From positions 1 to 14,920 of the forward strand of contig JAIIWC010000048.1 in assembly GCA_022745215.1 (NCBI GenBank): a DNA stretch of 14,920 bases, given 5' to 3'. Both the position numbers and the translations under genes were made by a program. This DNA is from Collinsella sp. (GTDB lineage: Bacteria; Actinomycetota; Coriobacteriia; Coriobacteriales; Coriobacteriaceae). Shown one piece after another: positions 5,908 to 12,124 of this stretch; position 1 is the stretch's first letter, and every line of letters begins with the position of its first letter. The notes beneath the pieces are model-generated. The model searched no databases and was not told the DNA's origin. It was given only the letters and a program-made list of their open reading frames with translations.

Positions 5908-6830
5908 AGCTCCACCCGCATAATGCGCCGGATAACCACCAGGGCAACGGCGTTGAGGGCAAGACCCAGCACCACAGCGCCCGCGCCGGCAGGCGTCGCA
6001 AGACCGCGACGAAAATCTGCCGAAAGCAGCGCCAACACCGCGCACATGCCCGCCGGCATCGCCGCGACCATATGCGCAGACATGCGAGCCTGCGACGTCT
6101 TAACATCTAGGCGGCGCTTGAGCTCAATGCGCTCCCCCACCATGCTCGACGCCTCGGACAGTAAGTCGGCAAGCGGAGCGCCGGTGCGCTGAGACACCTT
6201 AAGCGCCAAGGTCACAAGCGAAAGACCGGGGGCGTCGATACGCACGAGCAAGTCATCGAGCGCGTCGGTCGCCGAGATGCCGCAATCGATCGCCGCCGCC
6301 ACCCGCAAAAACTCGGTATGCACTGGCTCTTGCGCATGAGCGCCCACAAAGCGCATGCCCTGGGCCAGCGAATGTCCCGAGGCAAGCGACATGGAAAGTG
6401 CGGTAAACGCCTCGGGCATTGCCTCTTCTGCATCGTGTTGCTCGCGCCGGCTCTCAAAGCCGTCCCGAGCGGCACCAACGGCAAACGGAGCAACAAGTCC
6501 CAAGGCAAATCCGAGGGGCGATAACGACACCATCGTTAGTAAAACGCAGCAGACACCGCTCGATAGCAGCAGAAACGCCAAACGTCCCGAAGCATCTTCG
6601 ATCACGAGGCCAAGGCGATGCGCCGGAGCCAGCGATGCCCACGAACGGGCGATCTTTTTCAGCAGATCGTTTTCCACCAGCTCACGCGGCAGCTTCTCTG
6701 CCACCGTCTCGAGCGCCTGACGTGCCAGCTCCGCCGGCGGTACCTGCGGCACACGAGGTTCCGCCCCGCACGCCGTCGCGGCAGAAAGCCCTGCCAAGCC
6801 CCCTACGACGAGGGGCACAGTGATCTCCAT
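5904..6830 (-). CDS. tadB: TadB-like inner platform protein
   Basis: This 308-residue protein is a GspF/T2SF-domain platform protein of the TadB type. An N-terminal hydrophobic stretch (about 4-20) is followed by two membrane helices near 83-121. The cytoplasmic T2SF domain covers about 132-245 (AMPEAFTALSMSLASGHSLA; QRTGAPLADLLSEASSMV), and two C-terminal helices lie near 250-272 and 280-301. Length and order fit the family well. The start ATG at 6830 sits inside the end of cpaF (28-nt overlap) but has a strong SD (AGGAGGTGG), so it can be initiated on its own. The 3' end overlaps tadC by 4 nt. TadB and TadC are thought to work as a pair in Tad systems. Confidence 0.88.
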   Translation of the reverse strand: MEITVPLVVGGLAGLSAATACGAEPRVPQVPPAELARQALETVAEKLPRELVENDLLKKIARSWASLAPAHRLGLVIEDASGRLAFLLLSSGVCCVLLTMVSLSPLGFALGLVAPFAVGAARDGFESRREQHDAEEAMPEAFTALSMSLASGHSLAQGMRFVGAHAQEPVHTEFLRVAAAIDCGISATDALDDLLVRIDAPGLSLVTLALKVSQRTGAPLADLLSEASSMVGERIELKRRLDVKTSQARMSAHMVAAMPAGMCAVLALLSADFRRGLATPAGAGAVVLGLALNAVALVVIRRIMRVEL

Positions 6831-8131
6831 TCGTCCACCTCCTCTTGTGTGAGCGTCCCCGACCGCAGGCCTTCTGCGATAAACGGCGGCTCGCGGTCAA
6901 GCGTCCAGGTGCGCTCGGCGGCATCGAACGTCACATAGCGCTCGAGCTCTACGCCACCCGATGCGGCGCGTCGCACCCCCGAATACGAGGAGACGAAACG
7001 CCTGCCATCGGCGTGGCGCTCGGACATCACGATGCCGTCGAACGCCATGGCAATCTGCTCCTCGATGAGCTCGCTCGGCAGATCGATGCCATAACGTGCA
7101 AGCAACGTCAGACGCACCACGGTCTCCTGTTCTGAACCCGCATGAAGTGTGGTGAGCGACCCGTCGTGGCCCGTGTTCATGGCCTGCAACATGTCGCAGC
7201 ACTCGGCACCGCGCACCTCGCCCACCACGATGCGGTCGGGGCGCATGCGCAGGGCATTGGTCACCAGGTCGCGAATCGTCACCGCGCCCTCGCCCTCAAT
7301 TGAAGCCTCGCGCGCCTCTAGGCGCACCACGTGCGGATGATGCGCAAACTTGAGCTCGGCAGAGTCCTCGATCGTCACGATGCGCTCGCCGGTGGAAATC
7401 TCGCATGACAACGCGTTGAGCAGGGTGGTCTTACCAGATCCCGTGCCTCCCGCAACCGCCAGGTCCTGTCGCAGCGACACCGCACACGACAGCAGCTGCG
7501 CATACCAAAGCGGCAGCGATCCCAACCCCACGAGCTCGTCCAGCGAGCAGATACGGTCCGAGAACTTTCGGATGGTGAGAATCGGTCCGTCAATCGCCAC
7601 AGGCGGAATCACCGCGTTGACGCGATAGCCCGTTTTGAGGCGGGCGTTGACGATGGGGCTGCGCTCGTCGATGCGGCGGCCAAGTGGCGAGATAATGCGG
7701 TCGATAAGCACACGGATCTGCTCATCATCCTCGAACGCATGCTCGATGGGGTACAAGACGCCGCCGCGTTCAAAGAAAGCCGAGCGGCAGCCGTTGATCA
7801 TGATCTCGGTAACGGTGTCGTCCTCGATGAGCGGCTGCAACGGCCCCAAGCCCACCACGTCATCCAAAATCTCGTCGATGATGGTCTCGCGCTCGGGCAT
7901 CGCGAGATCGGTCGGCTCCTCAACATTGAGCGCCGCCTCCACCGCAGGACGCAATTCCGAGCGGGCAAGTGCCGGGTCGATATAGGCGCTGATACGCGCC
8001 ACTTCGTCGTAACCCATGCGGTCCATCACGGCGCGCTTGGTGCGTCGTTTCACGGCGCGGCGACGCCCCGCATCTACAGGCGCTGCCGCCGCCGCAGCGC
8101 CGGCAGCCTTAATCCTCGTTTGCAGGCTCAT
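6803..8131 (-). CDS. cpaF: CpaF/TadA pilus assembly ATPase
   Basis: This 442-residue hexameric secretion ATPase powers Flp pilus assembly and sits on the cytoplasmic side of TadB/TadC. The N-terminal region (about 35-200) contains LGPLQPLIEDDTVTEIMING, typical of CpaF. The ATPase core has Walker A GGTGSGKT (228-235), an Asp-box TIEDSAEL (253-260), Walker B RIVVGEVRG (300-308) and a His-box TGHDGSLTTLHA (320-331). All key residues are present. The ATG at 8131 overlaps the cpaE stop as ATGA and follows GAGGG. An Ala-rich then Arg/Lys-rich N-terminal tail (residues 8-33) precedes the conserved part. Length is normal for the family. Confidence 0.95.
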   Translation of the reverse strand: MSLQTRIKAAGAAAAAAPVDAGRRRAVKRRTKRAVMDRMGYDEVARISAYIDPALARSELRPAVEAALNVEEPTDLAMPERETIIDEILDDVVGLGPLQPLIEDDTVTEIMINGCRSAFFERGGVLYPIEHAFEDDEQIRVLIDRIISPLGRRIDERSPIVNARLKTGYRVNAVIPPVAIDGPILTIRKFSDRICSLDELVGLGSLPLWYAQLLSCAVSLRQDLAVAGGTGSGKTTLLNALSCEISTGERIVTIEDSAELKFAHHPHVVRLEAREASIEGEGAVTIRDLVTNALRMRPDRIVVGEVRGAECCDMLQAMNTGHDGSLTTLHAGSEQETVVRLTLLARYGIDLPSELIEEQIAMAFDGIVMSERHADGRRFVSSYSGVRRAASGGVELERYVTFDAAERTWTLDREPPFIAEGLRSGTLTQEEVDEWRSLCPSS

Positions 8132-9777
8132 CGCTGATCACCCTCGCGCGACCAGGGAAGGCGGATACGCGGGCGTTCGGTGCGCGTTGCACGGTCGGCG
8201 ACCATATCGCTCCAAGGGCCGACGGCGCACCCCAGTTCCACGAGCATCTCGCGCGTGGCCTCGCGCACGCTAGTCGCAAAAGCGCTGGTCTGCCCCACTG
8301 CCTCGTCAGCGCGCCCAAACGCCATGAGCGCGGCGAGATCCTGCCCGCCATCGGCGATACGAATCTTGGAGCTCAACGCACAGGCAATCTCAAAGCGCAT
8401 GGCGACGTCCTCGTCTGCCCCGCGCGCACCGAACCGGTTGAACACGGCGCTCATGCGCGTGCGCGGCACACCTACTCGACCTGCCAGTTCAATGACGCGC
8501 GATGCCGATGCCGCGGACGACACCGCCGCATCGCCAACGACCAGGCAACGGTCGCTCGCCGCCACCGCAGCCGCCACGGCGTCGCCCCAAAAGACCGAGG
8601 TATCGATAAAGACCACGTCGGATTCGCGACGCAGAACATCAAGCAGTAGCTCCACCGGACGTGCCATGAGCTCGGCTTGCTCGGGCGCCGCGACGGGACC
8701 CCAGAGCGTAACGCCCGGTGCCACGCGCATCGATGTGGCTACGATATCCGGCTCGGTGAGCGTGCCCGCCGCCGACGGCTCGATAAGTGCCGCCATATCG
8801 CGCGGAGCATCGACGCCTAACAAGTCGTAAAGGTTTCCAAACATCAGGTCCAGGTCGAGCACGGCGGCACGCAAGCCCAACAGCGACGATGTGTGTGCCA
8901 TGGTGGCAACGATCGTCGACTTGCCGCAACCGCCCGAACCCGAAATGGCGCAGATGACCGGAGCTCGATGCGGCGAAGCGGCAGCGTCTGCCGGCGGCAT
9001 CGGAGGCGGCGGGGCGGGCGTCGGTGACAGCGTCCCCGTCTCCCCCGCCGCAACCACACGCTGCGTCCAAGCCGGCATGGCAGCTTGTTCGGTCTGCGAG
9101 GCAGGCTCGTTCTGTGCAATCTGCTCATGCTGCATCAGCGACAACTCGCCGCACCCGGCAAAGCCCTCAACTTCATCGAGTTCATCCGCCAGATTCACGC
9201 CGTGCACGTATCCCATATCTACAGCCGGGGAATCGCCAGCATGCTGCGCCGGCCCTCCAGCGTCATCGTATACAAAGGGGTTCCGGGGGCGCCGACCATG
9301 CTCGGCTTCCGCTTTTCCATAATCATCAACACGCGGGCCTCTTGTAGCGCGAGGCGCCCCGGGTTCCCTATCAACAAAAGCATCGGGCTCAATCGTCATG
9401 CGCCGATCGGAATCAACCGCTCCCTCGCCCGCGCGCCCGTTGCCGCATATACTGTGTGCAGCGATGACCTCGGTCGCCCCCGCGCGAAACAGCCCCTCGA
9501 TATCCGACGGATCGAGCGCTTCTATCAACACGACCACGCGACTCACGCGGCCTTCGGCCGTCAGGCGCGCAACAGTCTTGCGCACATCTTCGGTATCAAA
9601 CAGAGACGCCGCGATGATGGCAGCCCCGCGGCGCGACGGAAACGCCCGCGCCATGGAAATCAGCCCGTCCAGGTCACCCACGCGAAGCACCTGCGCACCC
9701 ACATCACGGCCCTCGACTTCCCGCTGCAACAGCCCGTAATCGCCGCACGCGCAGCACGCAAGCCAGATCGCCTTCAT
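8128..9777 (-). CDS. cpaE: CpaE/TadZ-like pilus localisation ATPase
   Basis: This 549-residue protein has an N-terminal receiver-like domain (about 1-108, lacking a clear phosphorylation site). A low-complexity linker rich in acidic residues and proline runs over about 112-270 and includes TPAPPPPMPP. A MinD/ParA-type P-loop ATPase domain follows, with SGGCGKST at 281-288 and AVLDLDLMFGNLYDLLG near 305-321. CpaE/TadZ proteins place the Tad machine at a pole or membrane site. The signature lysine of the deviant Walker A (KGG) is Ser here, while the P-loop lysine is kept. The ATG at 9777 shares one base with the cpaB stop; GTG at 9780 (GTGA overlap, six nucleotides after GGAGG) is equally possible and adds one residue. 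The linker is long for this family. Confidence 0.85.
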   Translation of the reverse strand: MKAIWLACCACGDYGLLQREVEGRDVGAQVLRVGDLDGLISMARAFPSRRGAAIIAASLFDTEDVRKTVARLTAEGRVSRVVVLIEALDPSDIEGLFRAGATEVIAAHSICGNGRAGEGAVDSDRRMTIEPDAFVDREPGAPRATRGPRVDDYGKAEAEHGRRPRNPFVYDDAGGPAQHAGDSPAVDMGYVHGVNLADELDEVEGFAGCGELSLMQHEQIAQNEPASQTEQAAMPAWTQRVVAAGETGTLSPTPAPPPPMPPADAAASPHRAPVICAISGSGGCGKSTIVATMAHTSSLLGLRAAVLDLDLMFGNLYDLLGVDAPRDMAALIEPSAAGTLTEPDIVATSMRVAPGVTLWGPVAAPEQAELMARPVELLLDVLRRESDVVFIDTSVFWGDAVAAAVAASDRCLVVGDAAVSSAASASRVIELAGRVGVPRTRMSAVFNRFGARGADEDVAMRFEIACALSSKIRIADGGQDLAALMAFGRADEAVGQTSAFATSVREATREMLVELGCAVGPWSDMVADRATRTERPRIRLPWSREGDQR

Positions 9778-10436
9778 CACTCGTCGCCTCCGCTCTTTTT
9801 GCCGCGCGCCGTGGCGGGAATCGTCAAGCTGACCGTTCCCTTGCCCGAGGCTCCCAGCAGTTCCTTGACGTCTTCGGGGTCAGCCGCCAGCGTCACCCAT
9901 TCGATCTTGCCCTCGCGCGTGGCACCGGAATCCTCACTGGTATCGATCACGTACGCGCCGCACAGCCGATCGGTTACGCCGTCTTTTTGCACATACACAT
10001 CCACGTAGCTGCCCACGCCCGCAGCACCGCCGACCGAGTGCTCGGCATCGACCGCCACCGAAACGGCGACCTTGCCCTTAGGCACCTCGAGCTTGTGGCT
10101 CTCGGTCTTGGTGTAGACATTGCAGATCACGGCGTTTTTGGGAATACGCGAAGTCGTCACGTCGCCGCGCACCTGGCGCAGCTCGGTCGCCGTGTCACGC
10201 GGCAGCAGACTCGTCAGCCATTCCTGGGTTATGACATTGGTCTCATCGAGGGTCTCGCCCACATCGATATCGCGCGCCGCGACGCATACCTCGACGCGAT
10301 CGCCACCGTACTTGGCCAAGGTCTCAGCCTGTACCTGTTCGGCTTGCGAGCGGATCGATGAACCGTAAACCATGCAGAGCAGAGCAGCGAGCACGCCCGC
10401 GACCAGACTGATGGCGATGCGCTTGCTCTTGTTCAC
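9777..10436 (-). CDS. cpaB: CpaB/RcpC-like SAF-domain pilus assembly protein
   Basis: This 219-residue protein has an N-terminal membrane anchor (about 6-24, AISLVAGVLAALLCMVYG) and a SAF domain at about 48-105 (RVEVCVAARDIDVGETLDET through SRIPKNAVICN). A C-terminal RcpC/CpaB region follows (GKVAVSVAVDAEHSVGGAAG, GSYVDVYV). In diderms it supports the secretin; here, with no secretin, it more likely acts in the cell-wall space. I chose the GTG at 10436 because GAGGAG stands 5 nt upstream; the ATG at 10451 would add five residues but has no SD. It is the first gene of the tad operon, preceded by about 200 bp of regulatory sequence. The Gly-Ser-Lys-rich tail ends with a GGAGG that serves as SD for cpaE. 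Confidence 0.85.
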   Translation of the reverse strand: MNKSKRIAISLVAGVLAALLCMVYGSSIRSQAEQVQAETLAKYGGDRVEVCVAARDIDVGETLDETNVITQEWLTSLLPRDTATELRQVRGDVTTSRIPKNAVICNVYTKTESHKLEVPKGKVAVSVAVDAEHSVGGAAGVGSYVDVYVQKDGVTDRLCGAYVIDTSEDSGATREGKIEWVTLAADPEDVKELLGASGKGTVSLTIPATARGKKSGGDE

Positions 10437-10522
10437 GGCCGCTCCTCTCATGGCAGTGCCGGGCGAATGCCCGTACCACCATTGTCTGGGCGGTCAGAGT
10501 GCAAAGCGGCGCAATCGCGATC

Positions 10523-10598
10523 TTGGTTTTCGATGTCAAACCAATCGCTGACCAAAAGCTGACCAGCCCGTCAAGCTCGTGGCAAGGTTTTGGTCGGC
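10523..10598 (-). promoter_or_regulatory. Putative control region of the tad operon
   Basis: Repeated motifs lie in the 250-bp gap before cpaB. GCTGACC occurs at 10547-10553 and again at 10558-10564, 11 bp apart. GCTGACCAAAA (10547-10557) is mirrored by TTTTGGTCGGC (10588-10598), with one G-T pair. TTGGTTT (10523-10529) and AAACCAA (10538-10544) form a perfect inverted repeat over a minus-strand TTGACA (10534-10539). No good -10 box stands 16-18 bp after TTGACA, so the promoter may need an activator or lie elsewhere. A small CGGGC-GAAT-GCCCG hairpin at 10460-10473 would be in the leader. The motifs are seen directly; the regulatory role is inferred. Confidence 0.45.
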
Positions 10599-10636
10599 AC
10601 GTCAGCAAACTGCATGTTTCGAGGCTTTTCCGCAGC

Positions 10637-10670
10637 AAAAAAGCCGTCTCCCGAACAGTTGGGAGACGGC
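10637..10670 (-). terminator. Intrinsic terminator of rsgA
   Basis: A perfect 10-bp inverted repeat (GCCGTCTCCC and GGGAGACGGC, 8-nt loop) is followed on the minus strand by six Ts. It starts 18 nt after the rsgA stop codon and insulates rsgA from the tad operon. Confidence 0.93.
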
Positions 10671-10688
10671 TGTCATAGGAAAAATCAA

Positions 10689-11873
10689 TTACAGATGGAC
10701 ATCGGGATCGAGCATTTGAGCGCTCACGCGCATGGATGACGCCAGGTTTTGGAACGTTTCCAGACGCAGGCTGTCAATCTGCCCGGCGTCCTCGGCCTCG
10801 CGAACGGCGCAACCCGGCTCATGGACATGCGTGCAATCGCCAAACCGGCACGCACGCGATGCCTCGACAATCTCGGGGAAGGCGCGCGCCAGACCCCGCT
10901 CATGTCCCACGAGCGGCAAACTGCGCAGACCCGGGGCATCGGCGATCACGCCGGCGTCGCCCGGCAGCGCCACCATCACGCGCGCGACGGTAGTGTGACG
11001 GCCCTGGTCGTCGCGTTCGCGCACACCGCCGGTCGCCAACGTATCGTGGCCCAGCAGTGCATTGAGCAGCGTCGACTTGCCGGCACCCGACTCGCCCAGA
11101 ATCATGGCGCAGCTCCCGACAGGCACGCAGGCACGGACCTCGTCCAGGCCGCGGCCCTCGGCAGAGGACGTCACGATCACGCGCACGTCCGGACCCACCA
11201 GGCGGCGCACGCGGTCCAGATCGCGCTCGAGCTCCTCGGCATCGCAACGGTCAGCTTTGGTGAGTACCACCACCGGCTCGGCATCGCAGTCGAGCGCCAA
11301 CACCAGCGAGCGCGCCACACGGTCGAGCAGCACCTCACCGGCACCGAGCGCCTGCACGATTAGCACGCTATCCACGTTGGAGCAGAGCACCTGGCGCTCT
11401 CCGCGGGCACGGCCGCGCCAACGCTCAAAGCTCGTACGGCGCGGCAGCACGCACTCAATCACGCCCATATCGTGCCCGGGAGCGCGGCGCACCGCCACAC
11501 GGTCGCCCACGGCAGGCAGCAGGACCTCATCCTCGCCGCGCGACTTGGCAAACCCCACGGCATGCTCGGCGCGAAAGGTATCGTCGGCAGTCGCCACCAG
11601 CGGAAACCCGCGATCCAAGCGCACCACGGCGCCAAGCTGCATCTGCTCGGGCTCCTCGACATGTGCGCAGAAATCATCAAAGGCAGTCTGCTGAGCTTCA
11701 TCGACCGGCAGGTCATCAAACGCCGGAACGTCCTGCAGCGCGTCGAGTCCCGGCACGCTTGCCAGCAGCTCCTCAGCAGATGCGGGAGCCTCGGTCGCGA
11801 GCTTCCGACGACGATCGCGCTTAGCCCGCGCCCCCGTCGTCTTTTTCTTCGCTTTAGCCTTAGCCTTGCCCAC
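10689..11873 (-). CDS. rsgA: RsgA, ribosome small subunit-dependent GTPase
   Basis: This 394-residue protein is a circularly permuted GTPase that checks and releases late-assembling 30S subunits. Motifs appear in the permuted order: G4 LTKAD (204-208), G5-like TSSAEG (235-240), P-loop GESGAGKST (260-268) and G3 DAPG (312-315). A C-terminal zinc finger follows, CRFGDCTHVHEPGC (342-355). The OB-fold lies at about 75-145. The N-terminus is a Lys/Arg-rich tail (KAKAKAKKK and KRDRRRK) with an acidic stretch after it, extending the protein beyond the usual 290-350 residues. The GTG start at 11873 follows GGGAGG by 5 nt; upstream in-frame sequence overlaps the ATPase terminator, so longer starts are unlikely. 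It forms a single-gene unit with its own terminator. Confidence 0.95.
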   Translation of the reverse strand: MGKAKAKAKKKTTGARAKRDRRRKLATEAPASAEELLASVPGLDALQDVPAFDDLPVDEAQQTAFDDFCAHVEEPEQMQLGAVVRLDRGFPLVATADDTFRAEHAVGFAKSRGEDEVLLPAVGDRVAVRRAPGHDMGVIECVLPRRTSFERWRGRARGERQVLCSNVDSVLIVQALGAGEVLLDRVARSLVLALDCDAEPVVVLTKADRCDAEELERDLDRVRRLVGPDVRVIVTSSAEGRGLDEVRACVPVGSCAMILGESGAGKSTLLNALLGHDTLATGGVRERDDQGRHTTVARVMVALPGDAGVIADAPGLRSLPLVGHERGLARAFPEIVEASRACRFGDCTHVHEPGCAVREAEDAGQIDSLRLETFQNLASSMRVSAQMLDPDVHL

Positions 11874-11911
11874 AAGCGCCTCCCAGCACCATAAATCACA
11901 ACTGAGCAGGT

Positions 11912-11917
11912 ATTTTA
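11912..11917 (-). promoter_or_regulatory. Possible -10 box of rsgA
   Basis: On the minus strand TAAAAT (five of six consensus bases) lies 38 bp before the rsgA GTG. Any -35 element would fall inside the stem of the ATPase terminator, where no good TTGACA match is seen. This is a weak call from spacing and hexamer alone. Confidence 0.35.
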
Positions 11918-11922
11918 CCCAC

Positions 11923-11958
11923 AAAAAAGAGTCGGTCGAGCAAACGCTCGACCGACTC
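11923..11958 (-). terminator. Intrinsic terminator of the P-type ATPase gene
   Basis: A perfect 12-bp inverted repeat (GAGTCGGTCGAG and CTCGACCGACTC, 6-nt loop) is followed on the minus strand by six Ts. It stands about 165 nt after the ATPase stop and 49 nt before the rsgA start, separating the two units. Confidence 0.93.
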
Positions 11959-12017
11959 ACACACTTTCCCTCAGCCCTTTTCATCCGCACGAGAGAAAAG
12001 CCAGCAAAGTCACCGCA

Positions 12018-12112
12018 GGGCCCGCCCGCCGAGAGGGGTTTCCTAAGGGCACATCCCGCAGCCGCAACGCGGCGAGGACGTGCCCGTGGAAACCCCGCAG
12101 GCGGGCAGGCCC
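12018..12112 (-). repeat. Long near-palindromic element in the 3' UTR of the ATPase gene
   Basis: About 95 nt can fold into one long interrupted hairpin. From outside in, 12018-12022 pairs with 12108-12112 and 12024-12030 with 12100-12106. Next, GGGGTTTCC (12035-12043) pairs with GGAAACCCC (12088-12096), and GGGCAC (12047-12052) with GTGCCC (12080-12085). Inside that, TCC (12054-12056) pairs with GGA (12076-12078) and GCCGC (12061-12065) with GCGGC (12069-12073). It begins 12 nt past the stop codon and is separate from the real terminator further on. It could be a REP-like dispersed repeat, an mRNA-stabilising structure or a small RNA. The pairing is seen; the role is unknown. Confidence 0.6.
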
Positions 12113-12124
12113 GGGCAGGTTTAC

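Noticed and set aside
9085..10008. Plus-strand open frame opposite cpaE/cpaB
   Set aside because: Low-complexity translation lying over two well-supported minus-strand genes; no domain pattern.
10324..10638. Possible small gene on the minus strand between rsgA and cpaB
   Set aside because: The translation shows no domain, lacks a good SD and runs in the wrong frame into cpaB; the region is better explained as regulatory sequence.
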